Assembly: GCA_029212925.1 (NCBI GenBank)
Contig: JARGOB010000003.1
Coordinates: 262,846-299,887, forward strand
DNA from: Coxiellaceae bacterium
GTDB taxonomy: Bacteria; Pseudomonadota; Gammaproteobacteria; Coxiellales; Coxiellaceae
Direction of reading: 5' to 3'
Length of the DNA: 37,042 nt
Part shown: one piece after another, positions 7,657 to 17,102 of the stretch
Position numbering within the stretch: position 1 is the first letter of the stretch
Layout: the number at the start of each line of letters is the position of its first letter
The notes under the pieces: model-generated
What the model was told of the DNA's origin: nothing
Database searches by the model: none
What the model saw: the letters and a program-made list of their open reading frames with translations, nothing else
Made by a program: the position numbers and the translations under genes

Positions 7657-8934
7657 ATGAAGCAGTTAGTGATAATAAGTGCATTGATCTCTTTATGCAG
7701 CACGGCAATAGCAACACCGCCAGTGCACACCAAAGATCATGATGTTAAAGCAATTATGCAGCATTATATGCATAAATACGTGAAAAAAGAGCGCTTTTCG
7801 GCGCTGCAATTAAGTTATCGCTATCACAACCCTGTGATACATAACTTAAACGTGGGTAAAGTTGCCTATGGCGGCGGGGCGAAATTGCTGACTTCTGCAA
7901 ACATTATTGGCTGGGGTAGCTTAACCAAGGCCGTGACCGCTGCTATCATTTTGGATTTACGAGCAACCCCTGAAAGCCCAATCAAGCTCAGCCAAACTTT
8001 AGCGCATTGGTTCCCCAAGAAGTTCTTTCATAAAAAAGGGATGCTATCCGAATGGCCACAAGCTTGGCGTACAGTGACCATAGCCGATTTATTACACATG
8101 ACCAGCGGCATCCCACCATATATAAATACAGGTTTAGATACGCTGACAAAAAAACAACTGGCTCGTAAAATGAAACCGCAACAATTGGTAGCCATAGCTG
8201 CGCAGTTGCAACGCAACAAAAACCATTATTGCAAATCTAAACACGCCTGCTTTAAAGCAGGATCGCGGTTCTATTATTCAAATACCAACTATATTATTGC
8301 CGGTATGATTGCTAGTAAAGCCGCCTCTCAAATTTCAGGAAAGTCCATTAGCTTTTCTTATTTGATGCAGCATTTTTTAAATCGTTATACCAACAAAGAG
8401 ACTATTGCCATCTATTACCCCGATCTTACAAAAAACATTCCAAATAATTTAGTGCGTAGCTATCGTAATTCACCTGTACCGCGGGTGTTTTTTCGTGGGG
8501 AAGATGTCACGCAATATAATTTAACATGGCTAGGTGCCGCGGGTGGTATTGTCGGGAATACACAAGGCATGGTAACCGTAATTAGTGCAATAGCCCAGCT
8601 GCCAAAAGCTGTCAATCCATTTGAACAAGCCAATAGCTATGTCAGTATGAACCCGAATAAGCCACTGCATATCGCCAATCGACACCAACAATGCACCTCT
8701 ACAAAAAAAACACCATGCTATGGTTTTGGTATTACCTATATCAATGCTAACAAACGACATCAAGCCGGTGAGGCATATTTTTATGAGGGCGAAGGCTGGG
8801 GGAGTCGCGCCCTGTATTATTGGTTACCACAACGCGATATCACAGTCGCGGTTGCGGCCAATAGTGCGGTTACACCAGCGAACGATCACCTATACCAAAT
8901 ATTCTCACAATTATTTGCAAGTGTATTTAACTAG
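7657..8934 (+). CDS. Secreted serine hydrolase, class C beta-lactamase/PBP4* fold
   Basis: A 425-aa exported protein. The signal peptide ends at about AIA|TPP (residue 19). The active-site motif S88-L-T-K91 (GSLTK) and the second motif Y207-S-N209 are intact; HMTSGI near residue 147 is typical of the family. The third motif is not the usual KTG/HxG; a glycine-rich GEGWGSR segment stands in its place. A cysteine pair lies at 192/198 and another near CTSTKKTPC. Candidate roles are a D,D-peptidase, an esterase or a peptidase acting in the periplasm; beta-lactam resistance cannot be claimed. GGGGAAG precedes the ATG. Monocistronic, divergent from the pilin gene. Confidence 0.88.
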   Translation: MKQLVIISALISLCSTAIATPPVHTKDHDVKAIMQHYMHKYVKKERFSALQLSYRYHNPVIHNLNVGKVAYGGGAKLLTSANIIGWGSLTKAVTAAIILDLRATPESPIKLSQTLAHWFPKKFFHKKGMLSEWPQAWRTVTIADLLHMTSGIPPYINTGLDTLTKKQLARKMKPQQLVAIAAQLQRNKNHYCKSKHACFKAGSRFYYSNTNYIIAGMIASKAASQISGKSISFSYLMQHFLNRYTNKETIAIYYPDLTKNIPNNLVRSYRNSPVPRVFFRGEDVTQYNLTWLGAAGGIVGNTQGMVTVISAIAQLPKAVNPFEQANSYVSMNPNKPLHIANRHQQCTSTKKTPCYGFGITYINANKRHQAGEAYFYEGEGWGSRALYYWLPQRDITVAVAANSAVTPANDHLYQIFSQLFASVFN

Positions 8935-9441
8935 CTAAACCTTGGTTTTTACTTTAGACCAAGGCTTTAATTGCCAAGTAGTATGAACCGTTGCAATGTG
9001 ATTTTTGTCATCATCATAGAGGTTTGACTCCATTTTTTTGAGTATCGCCTCGCCACTATCAAGCTTACTTAGTAGCCCTTGTTGTTCAGGCTGTTTCATT
9101 TCTGCAATAGAGCTTACCGGCATTTTGGCTTGGTAGTGATAGTCAACCTCGAGATGAGACATGATGACGCGGTATTTACTGGGATCAAAAATAGATAGCA
9201 GCAGCATCCCGGCTGATAGCTCACCAATCGTTGCTAAGCCACAAGCATGTATTCCTCGTAGATGATTAAAGTTACGCCTTTTATAAGGCGCATAGGTTTC
9301 CAGCGATTCTTTAGTGATTTTTTTGATTATAAAACCATGCTGGTTATTGAACGGTATCATGCGCAAAGCAATACGATTTAGTAACCACAATTGAAACTTA
9401 GAATGCTGCGCTTTTTCTAGTAGCCGCATAAATTTTTGCAT
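8935..9441 (-). CDS. DUF4442-type hotdog-fold protein (thioesterase-like)
   Basis: A 168-aa protein with a central NHLRGIHACGLATIGE segment characteristic of DUF4442/PaaI-like hotdog proteins, near residues 59-75, in place of the usual thioesterase loop. A short N-terminal helix carries FQLWLLNRIALRMIPF. It is likely cytoplasmic and may act on an acyl-CoA or acyl-ACP. It follows fabV after six bases on the same strand, supporting a part in fatty-acid metabolism. The ribosome site AAGGA lies over the fabV stop. It ends right against the convergent hydrolase gene (stop codons at 8932-8934 and 8935-8937). Confidence 0.75.
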   Translation of the reverse strand: MQKFMRLLEKAQHSKFQLWLLNRIALRMIPFNNQHGFIIKKITKESLETYAPYKRRNFNHLRGIHACGLATIGELSAGMLLLSIFDPSKYRVIMSHLEVDYHYQAKMPVSSIAEMKQPEQQGLLSKLDSGEAILKKMESNLYDDDKNHIATVHTTWQLKPWSKVKTKV

Positions 9442-9447
9442 AGTACT

Positions 9448-10659
9448 TTAATCCTTAATCGATGGAATGCTAACGGCTGCTTCAACGTCTTGCTTATAAT
9501 CGATACCGTCTATTTCAAATCCAAACATCCGCATAAACTCATGGCGATAGCCATCGATATCGGCATATTCACGTAAATTTTCAGTGGTGACATCATGCCA
9601 TGCTTGCTGTACTGATTGTTGAATGCTTTGTTTCATTTCCCAATCATCCATGCGTACCATGCCATTTTCGTCTGTTGCTACTGGATTGCCTCCTTTAGCG
9701 TATAACCGATCATGGAATAAACGATTCATTTGCTCTATGCAGCCTTCATGACTATTATCGGCTTTCATTGTTTTATATAAAATCGAAGAGTATAAAGGAA
9801 CAACTGGTATAGCTGCAGCCGCTTGTGTTACCAACGCCTTGTTAACCGATATATAAGCATGACCATTGATAGCGGATAATTGGTGATCGATATCTTTTGC
9901 TGCTTGCTCTAAGTCTTTTTTAGCGCCACCAATTGTGCCTTCACGATAAATAGCATGTGTCAGCACAGGGCCGATGTATGAATAAGCAACAGTCATCGCC
10001 CCATCAGCCAATAAGTTGTTTTGCTCTAGAGCATCCATCCACATTTTCCAGTCTTCACCACCCATCACCATTTTGGTGTGAAAAGCTTCTTCTTCGTTGG
10101 CTGGCTCAATAGTGACTGTTTCAATTTCGTAGCTAGTTAAGTTAATCGTTTTGTCAGTAAATGGTTCGCCTAATGTTTTTAATGTAGAGCTATATACTTC
10201 ACCGGTTTTAGGGTGCGTGCGCCGCGGTGAAGCTAAGCTGTAAACTATCAAATCTACCTCGCCACCCCAGTCCTTTTGAATTAAATCGATGACTTGTTGT
10301 TTAATTTCATCAGAAAAGGCATCACCATTGATGCTTTTGGCGTAAATGCCAGCTTCATTGGCATATTCCTCAAAAGCCGCTGAGTTATACCAACCAGCAG
10401 AAGCCGTTCGCTTACCTTTGGCTGCTTTTTCAAAGAATACACCGATGGTTGCAGCACCCGCACCAAAAGCTGCACTAATCCGCGAAGCTAAGCCATAACC
10501 GGTCGACGCACCTATCACTAATACTTTTTTAGGTTTCGGCTCTTGGTTAAGCTGGCAATGCTGCTTGGTATGCTCAATCTGTTGCTTAACATTGGCCTTA
10601 CAACCGGCAGGGTGAGCGGTTGTGCAAATAAATCCACGAGCTTTTGGTTCAATTATCAT
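9448..10659 (-). CDS. fabV: NADH-dependent trans-2-enoyl-CoA/ACP reductase FabV
   Basis: A 403-aa enoyl reductase that completes each round of fatty-acid elongation; FabV enzymes are known for tolerance to triclosan. The N-terminus MIIEPKARGFICTTAHPAGC is the family hallmark. The nucleotide loop GASTGYGLASR and the catalytic Y237-x8-K246 (in IYREGTIGGAK) are intact; length equals that of characterised FabV proteins. No strong ribosome site is seen (AAGAG only). It is the first gene of a pair with the hotdog protein. Confidence 0.97.
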   Translation of the reverse strand: MIIEPKARGFICTTAHPAGCKANVKQQIEHTKQHCQLNQEPKPKKVLVIGASTGYGLASRISAAFGAGAATIGVFFEKAAKGKRTASAGWYNSAAFEEYANEAGIYAKSINGDAFSDEIKQQVIDLIQKDWGGEVDLIVYSLASPRRTHPKTGEVYSSTLKTLGEPFTDKTINLTSYEIETVTIEPANEEEAFHTKMVMGGEDWKMWMDALEQNNLLADGAMTVAYSYIGPVLTHAIYREGTIGGAKKDLEQAAKDIDHQLSAINGHAYISVNKALVTQAAAAIPVVPLYSSILYKTMKADNSHEGCIEQMNRLFHDRLYAKGGNPVATDENGMVRMDDWEMKQSIQQSVQQAWHDVTTENLREYADIDGYRHEFMRMFGFEIDGIDYKQDVEAAVSIPSIKD

Positions 10660-10691
10660 TTTGATTTCTCTTGTTCGTTAGGTTTGGCGCT

Positions 10692-10720
10692 ATGATACCG
10701 TAAAATAAAACGACGCCCAA
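10692..10720 (-). promoter_or_regulatory. Putative fabV promoter overlapping the upstream terminator
   Basis: On the minus strand TTGGGC (10715-10720) and TATCAT (10692-10697) are 17 bases apart, about 33 bases before the fabV ATG. The -35 element lies within one arm of the terminator of the upstream gene, so the short gap serves both functions. Confidence 0.4.
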
Positions 10721-10737
10721 GCATTGGGCGTCGTTTT
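10707..10737 (-). terminator. Strong rho-independent terminator after the membrane-protein gene
   Basis: Perfect 14-bp arms (AAAACGACGCCCAA and TTGGGCGTCGTTTT) with a 3-base loop. On the minus strand the stem is followed by TTTTATTTTA. It sits 19 bases after the stop of the leftward small membrane protein and could also work on the plus strand. Confidence 0.9.
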
Positions 10738-10756
10738 GAGTTTGATTAAGCCAAGT

Positions 10757-11110
10757 TTACTGTTGTTGCTGATCATTGCCACGAGGCGCTTGCTGATTAG
10801 CCTCTTGACGGCGGCGCATTGCACCGATAACAATAAACACAATAAACAATGGTATTAACAGCGGAAACATAATTGGGAAGAAAACAAGACCCAGTATTGT
10901 TAAAATAAATGCAATAATGCAGATGACTAAAACGCCAATGCCTGAAAACACGAAAAACAACAACACACCCACGGAAAAGATGATCACCGTAGCTAATAGG
11001 ATGCCCCACAAGGCGGACGAGGCAATAACCGCTGCACCAAGTACAGGCAGTAAAAAGTGGCCACCAATCGCAATAAGGAGGATAAGAAGAATAAGTAATA
11101 GAAAAGGCAT
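10757..11110 (-). CDS. Small polytopic membrane protein of unknown function
   Basis: A 117-aa, very hydrophobic protein with about four closely packed membrane segments (residues 2-20, 24-43, 44-67 and 72-97), followed by a basic AMRRRQ stop-transfer and a glutamine-rich tail QAPRGNDQQQQ, probably cytoplasmic. It has no motif I recognise. It is transcribed alone, with its own strong terminator, between orn and fabV. AAGGAACACTCGCC precedes the ATG on the minus strand. The composition leaves little doubt that it is a membrane protein, and little to say on its role. Confidence 0.75.
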   Translation of the reverse strand: MPFLLLILLILLIAIGGHFLLPVLGAAVIASSALWGILLATVIIFSVGVLLFFVFSGIGVLVICIIAFILTILGLVFFPIMFPLLIPLFIVFIVIGAMRRRQEANQQAPRGNDQQQQ

Positions 11111-11188
11111 GGCGAGTGTTCCTTTAAATGGTTGGATTCAAAGGTATAATACCTAAGCCTATGATAGTTTGCAAAATGTCAGCAAGCT

Positions 11189-11737
11189 CTAAGTACAATT
11201 AAAGAACTGCTTGCGATAATGACGCAATTCGTCTATCGAATCACGAATATCATTGAGTGCCTGGTGAGTAGATACTTTATGAAAACCATCAGCAACACGC
11301 GGCGCCCAATATTGCGCAAGCACCTTGATGGTGGAAACATCTAGGTTGCGGTAATGAAAAAACGCCTCTAATTTAGGCATATATTCATACAAAAAGCGTC
11401 GATCCTGACAAATCGAGTTGCCACATATAGGTGATTTGCCGGGTTTGATATGCTTAGATAAAAAATCAACCGTGGCTTGTGATGCCTCAGCTTCAGTAAC
11501 ATTGCTGCTTTTAACGCGATTAACCAAACCCGAACGGCCATGATGCTCGACATTCCAGCCATCCATTTTATCGAGCTCTGATTGCGGCTGAGAAATTGCC
11601 AAAACAGGGCCTTCAGCGATAATTTCCAAGTCAGGAGTTGTCACTATGGTCGCTATTTCAATAATTCGGTGAGATTCTGGTCGTAACCCGGTCATTTCTA
11701 AGTCAATCCAAGCCAAGTTGGATTCATTATTTGGCAT
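11189..11737 (-). CDS. orn: Oligoribonuclease
   Basis: A 182-aa 3'-5' exoribonuclease of the DEDDh family that degrades di- and short oligonucleotides, including the pGpG product of c-di-GMP turnover. D12 and E14 are in WIDLEMTGL, a third aspartate in CQDRRF, and the histidine-aspartate pair in STHQALNDI. The frame is open for 61 more codons upstream, but the ATG at 11737 gives the family's normal length and N-terminus and has an AGAGAGA site, so this start is chosen. Confidence 0.96.
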   Translation of the reverse strand: MPNNESNLAWIDLEMTGLRPESHRIIEIATIVTTPDLEIIAEGPVLAISQPQSELDKMDGWNVEHHGRSGLVNRVKSSNVTEAEASQATVDFLSKHIKPGKSPICGNSICQDRRFLYEYMPKLEAFFHYRNLDVSTIKVLAQYWAPRVADGFHKVSTHQALNDIRDSIDELRHYRKQFFNCT

Positions 11738-11901
11738 AAGTCTCTCTATGCAGTTAAATTTAAGGCGCAGTATATCATGATCATTCGTTTGCTGGTGTGA
11801 GATATTTCTTACAATACAAAAGGAGTCCGTACGATACTTATTAGCCACTGCTTTGTGTATTATTTGAACTATTGCAAATGACGATCGTAGCGGAGAATAA
11901 C

Positions 11902-12072
11902 ATGATTTCAGACTTACCATTCAGTTTAAAACAAGAAGCCCTCAGAAGATTACACGCCGGAGATTTTAAAGCAGCAAAAGCATTACACGATCAATGGCTC
12001 ATGAACAAAGCCCCTCACAAATATGACCCCAACAAAAATATCGACATCTATTGCCTATTAGGTGATTGTTAA
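11902..12072 (+). CDS. 56-aa hypothetical protein
   Basis: A small soluble protein beginning [20 protein letters not shown] and ending YCLLGDC. Two short helices rich in Lys, Arg and Ala ([20 protein letters not shown]) precede a turn-rich end. GGAG stands seven bases before the ATG, and a strong terminator follows 30 bases after the stop, which makes a complete small transcription unit. An in-frame ATG at 11872 exists but lacks a ribosome site. I recognise no family. Confidence 0.6.
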   Translation: MISDLPFSLKQEALRRLHAGDFKAAKALHDQWLMNKAPHKYDPNKNIDIYCLLGDC

Positions 12073-12102
12073 CCGAGTACTCACTGTGCCCCAAGTGACT
12101 GG

Positions 12103-12141
12103 AAGTGGTGGTTGTTAGAAATAGCAGCCACCACTTTTTTT
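12103..12141 (+). terminator. Rho-independent terminator
   Basis: AAGTGGTGGTTG (12103-12114) and CAGCCACCACTT (12125-12136) pair with one G-U around a 10-base loop, followed by TTTTT. It ends the 56-aa gene. Confidence 0.85.
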
Positions 12142-12263
12142 ATAAAGCTTATATTTGGCAGATCTTGAACGAAAACATGCAATCAAAATCCTCAAGTATC
12201 ATTTATACGTTCCGGTTTTTCATTTATGTTTTCGTCCAACCTCTACTCAAATATAAGCTTTAT
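12142..12263. repeat. Long imperfect inverted repeat, MITE- or hairpin-like
   Basis: Arms 12142-12178 and 12226-12263 (37 and 38 bases) are inverted copies. The outer 15 bases (ATAAAGCTTATATTT / AAATATAAGCTTTAT) and the inner 9 (CGAAAACAT / ATGTTTTCG) match perfectly; the middle is weaker. The 47-base centre has no coding capacity. The size and the ends suggest a small non-autonomous element or a large transcript hairpin; no flanking target duplication is evident. Confidence 0.65.
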
Positions 12264-12329
12264 CATTTTGAATGATATTTGGCGGATCTTGAACGAAACC
12301 ATGCAATCAAAATCCTCAAGTATCATTTA
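12151..12329. repeat. 55-bp direct repeat, two copies 124 bases apart
   Basis: Copies 12151-12205 and 12275-12329 differ at only two positions by direct comparison. The right copy covers the stop and last four codons of the M20 amidohydrolase gene (12316 onward), so the left copy carries a duplicate of that gene's end. Together with the inverted repeat it makes the gap between 12141 and 12316 almost entirely repeat DNA. Confidence 0.85.
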
Positions 12330-13476
12330 GAATCTGGCAAGCAATCGCAGCGCCAATTGGCATGCAGTCTTCATCGATATCAAATTGTGCTGAATGCAAT
12401 CCGTTGGTAATACCCTTGCTTTTATTACCACTACCCAACATAAAAAACGCACCGGGTTTGTGTTGCAAGTAATAGCAAAAGTCTTCACCAAAACCGACAG
12501 GCTCCGTGTTTATTTCAATTTTATCCTGGTTAATTATTTGTGTTGCAGCAGCTGCAATGCGATCTACACCCGTTGCATGATTAACAACAGCATCGTAGCC
12601 TTTTATATAGTCCAGTTGAAATTGATAGCCTTGTTTTTCGAATGGTAGAAACGAATCTTTAATGCAGTTAACAATGAGATCCCTTTCAGTTTTATCGTAA
12701 GTTCGAACAGTACCTGCTAAGAATGCCTGATCCGCTATAACATTATAAGTGTCACCAGCTATACATTGTGTAACGCTTAAAATAGCACTATGTGCCGGGC
12801 TAATTTTACGACTTATAATTGATTGCCAACTAGTGATCAATTGCGCGGCAACATAAAGCGGATCCAGCGTATCGTGAGGGCGTGCAGCATGACCGCCACG
12901 ACCAATGATTTTCAGCTCAAATGTGTCTGCAGCAGCACAAAAGGGTCCTGAACGCGTTACTACTGCGCCACATTCAAACTCAGGATTATTATGCAGCCCA
13001 TAGACTTCATCAACATTTTCCAAACAACCGTTTTCTATCATGCCAATTGCGCCGCCCGGTGGTAACTCTTCGCATGGTTGAAAAATAAAGCGCACATTGC
13101 TACCTGTCCATTGGCCTTTAAGCTGGGCAATGGTTTCTGCTGCTGTTAATGCGATAGTCATGTGTGAGTCATGGCCACACATATGAGCAACGCCCTTATT
13201 TTTCGAAACAAAGTCATGCGTATTTTTTTCTTGAATGGGTAGTGCATCCATGTCAGCACGCCAGGCTCTGAATGGTTTATTTGGATCGAAGATTAAGTCA
13301 GCAACAAAGCCATGTTGCCAACAAGGGCGCACGTCATAGCCTAAGTCACGCATTACTTGCTGGCAATAGCTTGAGGTGTCTGCTTCTTTTAAACTCAATT
13401 CTGGGTGTTGGTGTAAGTGTCGTCGATGCTGTTGGCTTTGTTTAAATATTGACTTGGTTTTTGATAGAAAATCCAT
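12316..13476 (-). CDS. M20-family amidohydrolase (hippurate / N-acyl amino acid hydrolase type)
   Basis: A 386-aa metallopeptidase-fold enzyme that removes an acyl group from an amino acid. Metal-site residues visible are C100 and H102 in HMCGHDSHM, E136/E137 in QPCEE (usually QPAEE), H162 in GLHNNP and a C-terminal histidine in GLHSAQF. The dimerisation lid lies around residues 180-290. GAGG precedes the ATG. It is divergent from the 5-oxoprolinase gene across 80 bases, suggesting joint control. Its last codons lie inside the 55-bp repeat. Confidence 0.92.
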   Translation of the reverse strand: MDFLSKTKSIFKQSQQHRRHLHQHPELSLKEADTSSYCQQVMRDLGYDVRPCWQHGFVADLIFDPNKPFRAWRADMDALPIQEKNTHDFVSKNKGVAHMCGHDSHMTIALTAAETIAQLKGQWTGSNVRFIFQPCEELPPGGAIGMIENGCLENVDEVYGLHNNPEFECGAVVTRSGPFCAAADTFELKIIGRGGHAARPHDTLDPLYVAAQLITSWQSIISRKISPAHSAILSVTQCIAGDTYNVIADQAFLAGTVRTYDKTERDLIVNCIKDSFLPFEKQGYQFQLDYIKGYDAVVNHATGVDRIAAAATQIINQDKIEINTEPVGFGEDFCYYLQHKPGAFFMLGSGNKSKGITNGLHSAQFDIDEDCMPIGAAIACQILNDT

Positions 13477-13556
13477 GCTGCCTCACTCAGTGCGTCTTAA
13501 TTTTAAATCCTGTATTGTATAGGGAGTTTCTCAATAATGCACCAAGGGTGTATAGA

Positions 13557-16500
13557 ATGACCAAGCTGCAGCTTCAAAAAAAATGGAAATTTTGGATCGA
13601 TCGCGGGGGTACGTTTACTGATGTGATTGGTGTATCCCCTGAAGGTGCTATAACCACGTGTAAATTATTATCATCTGATAGCCAGCGTTATGATGATGCG
13701 AGCATTGAGGGTATTCGACGACTATTTCATTTGCGTGAAGATCAAGCTATTCCAACCGAGCAGATTGAAAGTGTTCGTATTGGTACTACGTTAGCCACCA
13801 ATGCATTACTTGAGGGTAAGGGTGCGTCTACTGCATTAGTTACTTCATATGGATTTAAAGATGCGCTACGCATTGGTTTTCAGCAGCGTCCTGATTTATT
13901 TGCATTAAAAATTAATAAGCCTGATGCGTTATATAAACAAGTCATTGAGACCACCCAGCGCCAAGATGTTCATGGAGAGGTTATACAGCAACTAGATAAA
14001 GACCGTTTATACGACCAGTTACTATTAGCTAAGCAACAAGGTATCACATCTATAGCGGTAGTGTTTATGCATGCTTATCGCTATACGGAAGATGAGAGGA
14101 ATGCAAAAAAAATTGCACTAACTGTTGGCTTCGATGAGGTGATTTGTTCACATGAAGTAGGTAAGGTCATGGGCTTCATTATGCGCGGCAATACGACGGT
14201 AGTTGATGCTTACTTAACACCAGTGTTTGGTAGTTACTTACATCACCTGCAGCAACAATTGCCTGATGTTAACATTTTAATGATGCAATCTAATGGTGGT
14301 TTATTGCCGACAGCTTTGTATCGCGCCAAAGATAGTTTATTATCCGGTCCAGCTGGCGGTGTTATTGCTGGAGCCAAATTAGCTGAGCAGCTCAAGTGCC
14401 CAAAATTAGTTACATTCGATATGGGCGGCACATCGACCGATGTTGCTTATTATGCTGGTAGTTTACATCGCAATTACGAGTCTATTATTGCAGGAATCCC
14501 TGTTCAACTACCGATGCTAGCAATTGAAACCATTGCATCAGGTGGCGGTTCAGTCATTAGCTTTAATCAAGGGCGCTTTTGTGTTGGCCCAGAGTCAGCA
14601 GGGGCCAACCCTGGCCCCGCATGCTATGGCAAAGGTGGCCCGTTAACCATTACCGACTGTCATGTGATGTTAGGTCATATCCGAGCTGATTTTTTCCCGC
14701 ATTGTTTCGGTAAGGGTGGTGAGCAAGCAATAAATGAAAAAAACGTTATAAAATTGTTTGATGAATTAACCAAACAAATCAATCAAAACTCTAACAAAAC
14801 CTATACATCAACTGAAGTAGCGCATGGTTTTGTGCAAGTAGCCGTTACGCAAATGGCAGGTGCAATTAAAAAGATCACACTGCAAAAAGGATATGACTTA
14901 TCAGATGCGGTTATCAGTAGTTTTGGTGGTGCAGCCGCACAACATGTTTGCGCTGTAGCAGATGAGTTGAGTATATCCCAGGTAGTGATTAGTCCTTACG
15001 CTAGTTTATTTTCAGCATTAGGAATTGGCATAGCAGATATACGTAGCATTAAACAACAAACCATAGAACAACCACTAAAAACAGCCTTTACTAAACTGGA
15101 ATCGCTATATGACGAAATAATTCATAGTTTTGATGCGGTAGATGTTAGCAATAACCACATCAATTATATTTGCAATATGCATTTAAAATATCAGGGCACT
15201 GATGCTGTTTTGATTATTCCTTATCAACAAGATTATGAAAAAATATTTAACCAGCAGTATTTTTCGACCTATGGTTTTACTATGCCTGAACGAGACATTG
15301 TTTGCCAGGAAATTAGTGTTGAGCAAGCTATACAAGCCAGCGAATCGATTGGGCAGCTTGCTGTAGAAAATTTTCAGAATGTTGCTGCTATTCCTGGTGT
15401 AATGGATCGTTACCAACTGGCTAAAGATAAGTCTATTCGAGGTCCTTTAACTATAGTAGAGAAGCACACTGTTGCAGTATTGCCGCTAGGTTGGGCTGCC
15501 ACTATTGATAGTGAAAATAATATGTGGCTTACGCGCGACACACCATTACAAGCATCCTCTATCGATACACAACAAGCTGACCCCATTTGGCTGGAAGTGT
15601 TTAATTATTTATTTATGTCTATTGCAGAAGAAATGGGGGAGGCTTTAGCCAATACTGCCTATTCTGTTAATATAAAAGAGCGACGCGATTTTTCATGTGC
15701 GATATTTAACAGTAGTGGTGACTTGGTGGCGAATGCGCCGCATATGCCGGTGCACCTGGGTTCAATGGGAGTGAGCGTTAAGGCCATACGAGAACACTTT
15801 GACAATAAAATGCAGCCTGGTGATGTGTATATGCTCAATGATCCGTACGCAGGTGGAACGCATTTACCCGATGTTACTGTAGTCACGCCTGTTTTTTTTA
15901 ACCAAAAGCAACCAGCCTTTTATGTGGCTTCTCGTGGTCATCATGCAGATATAGGTGGCATTCAACCAGGTTCGATGCCTGCTCATTCGGATAATATTGA
16001 ACAAGAAGGTATTTTATTCACCTATGCGCATATTGTTAAACAAGGCGTGCTTGATATTCAATATATAGAATCATGCTTATCAAAAAAACCATACCCTGCA
16101 CGCAATATTAAACAAAACCTGGCTGATTTAAAAGCGCAGATTGCAGCCAATCAACGCGGTGTAAATCAGGTGATTAAAATGGTAGAACAATACAGCTTAT
16201 CGGTGGTGAATGCGTATATGCACTTTGTTCAGGCCAATGCTGAAGTGGCAGTTAGGCAGGTGATAGCTTGTTTATCGGACGGTGAGTTTATTCAGCGTAT
16301 GGATTGTGGTGCTGAAATACATGTGGCGATTCGAGTGAATCAAGACAAGTGTCAATGTGAGATTGATTTCACTGGAACGAATGGCGCTGAGCAGTCAAAT
16401 TTTAACGCACCTAAAGCGGTGACTACGGCAGCTGTGCTGTATGTGTTTCGATGCTTAGTGCAAAGAGCTATTCCACTAAATCAAGGTTGCTTATCGCCTA

Positions 16501-17102
16501 TAAAAATTATTATCCCTAAAGGCTCATTATTAGACCCTGTGTCGCCCAGGGCTGTTGTCGCAGGTAATGTAGAAACATCACAAAATATAGTGGAGGCCTT
16601 GTTTTCAGCTATGGGGATAATGGCTCAATCACAATCAACGATGAATAATTTTACGTTTGGTAATGCGCAATATCAGTATTATGAAACCATTGCTGGAGGC
16701 AGTGGTGCTGGTGATGGATTTAATGGGGCTGATGCGGTGCAAGTGCATATGACTAATACACGCTTAACAGATCATGAAATACTGGAGTTTAGATTTCCTG
16801 TAAGAATTAACCGCTTTGAATTGCGTCAAGATAGCGGTGGTAAGGGTAAATACAAAGGTGGTGAGGGTGTCATTCGCGAAATTTATTTTTCAGAACCGAT
16901 GACGGTTAACCTATTATCAGAACACAGGCAATACCCGCCGCTCGGAATGCAGCAAGGAGGTAACGGAGCTTGTGGTGAAAATGCGGTTATTCATACGAAC
17001 AATAAAAAACAGAAATTAAAGACTTCTGCTGTTTGCAAGGTTGAAGCAGGGGATATTTTACAAATCAAAACACCAGGCGGTGGTGGCTATGGTGTGAATT
17101 AA
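13557..17102 (+). CDS. Fused 5-oxoprolinase / hydantoinase A-B protein
   Basis: A 1181-aa fusion of the HyuA and HyuB halves, the architecture of ATP-dependent 5-oxoprolinase, which opens pyroglutamate to glutamate. The N-terminal domain starts WIDRGGTFTDV (residues 13-23); a second glycine-rich FDMGGTSTDVAY lies near residue 288. The HyuB part begins near residue 674 and ends in PGGGGYG. The frame is open 36 codons further upstream, but the ATG at 13557 has an AAGGG site and the family's N-terminus. Hydantoinases of similar build cannot be ruled out. The stop overlaps the stop of the convergent LysR gene. Confidence 0.93.
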   Translation: MTKLQLQKKWKFWIDRGGTFTDVIGVSPEGAITTCKLLSSDSQRYDDASIEGIRRLFHLREDQAIPTEQIESVRIGTTLATNALLEGKGASTALVTSYGFKDALRIGFQQRPDLFALKINKPDALYKQVIETTQRQDVHGEVIQQLDKDRLYDQLLLAKQQGITSIAVVFMHAYRYTEDERNAKKIALTVGFDEVICSHEVGKVMGFIMRGNTTVVDAYLTPVFGSYLHHLQQQLPDVNILMMQSNGGLLPTALYRAKDSLLSGPAGGVIAGAKLAEQLKCPKLVTFDMGGTSTDVAYYAGSLHRNYESIIAGIPVQLPMLAIETIASGGGSVISFNQGRFCVGPESAGANPGPACYGKGGPLTITDCHVMLGHIRADFFPHCFGKGGEQAINEKNVIKLFDELTKQINQNSNKTYTSTEVAHGFVQVAVTQMAGAIKKITLQKGYDLSDAVISSFGGAAAQHVCAVADELSISQVVISPYASLFSALGIGIADIRSIKQQTIEQPLKTAFTKLESLYDEIIHSFDAVDVSNNHINYICNMHLKYQGTDAVLIIPYQQDYEKIFNQQYFSTYGFTMPERDIVCQEISVEQAIQASESIGQLAVENFQNVAAIPGVMDRYQLAKDKSIRGPLTIVEKHTVAVLPLGWAATIDSENNMWLTRDTPLQASSIDTQQADPIWLEVFNYLFMSIAEEMGEALANTAYSVNIKERRDFSCAIFNSSGDLVANAPHMPVHLGSMGVSVKAIREHFDNKMQPGDVYMLNDPYAGGTHLPDVTVVTPVFFNQKQPAFYVASRGHHADIGGIQPGSMPAHSDNIEQEGILFTYAHIVKQGVLDIQYIESCLSKKPYPARNIKQNLADLKAQIAANQRGVNQVIKMVEQYSLSVVNAYMHFVQANAEVAVRQVIACLSDGEFIQRMDCGAEIHVAIRVNQDKCQCEIDFTGTNGAEQSNFNAPKAVTTAAVLYVFRCLVQRAIPLNQGCLSPIKIIIPKGSLLDPVSPRAVVAGNVETSQNIVEALFSAMGIMAQSQSTMNNFTFGNAQYQYYETIAGGSGAGDGFNGADAVQVHMTNTRLTDHEILEFRFPVRINRFELRQDSGGKGKYKGGEGVIREIYFSEPMTVNLLSEHRQYPPLGMQQGGNGACGENAVIHTNNKKQKLKTSAVCKVEAGDILQIKTPGGGGYGVN

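Noticed and set aside
11738..11920. 61-residue N-terminal extension of oligoribonuclease
   Set aside because: Family length, N-terminal motif and ribosome site all support the ATG at 11737.
12103..12329. CRISPR array
   Set aside because: Only two repeat copies of 55 bp with a 69-base gap, one inside a gene end, and no cas genes.
13449..13556. 36-residue extension of the 5-oxoprolinase
   Set aside because: It overlaps the divergent amidohydrolase start and has no family match; the ATG at 13557 has AAGGG.
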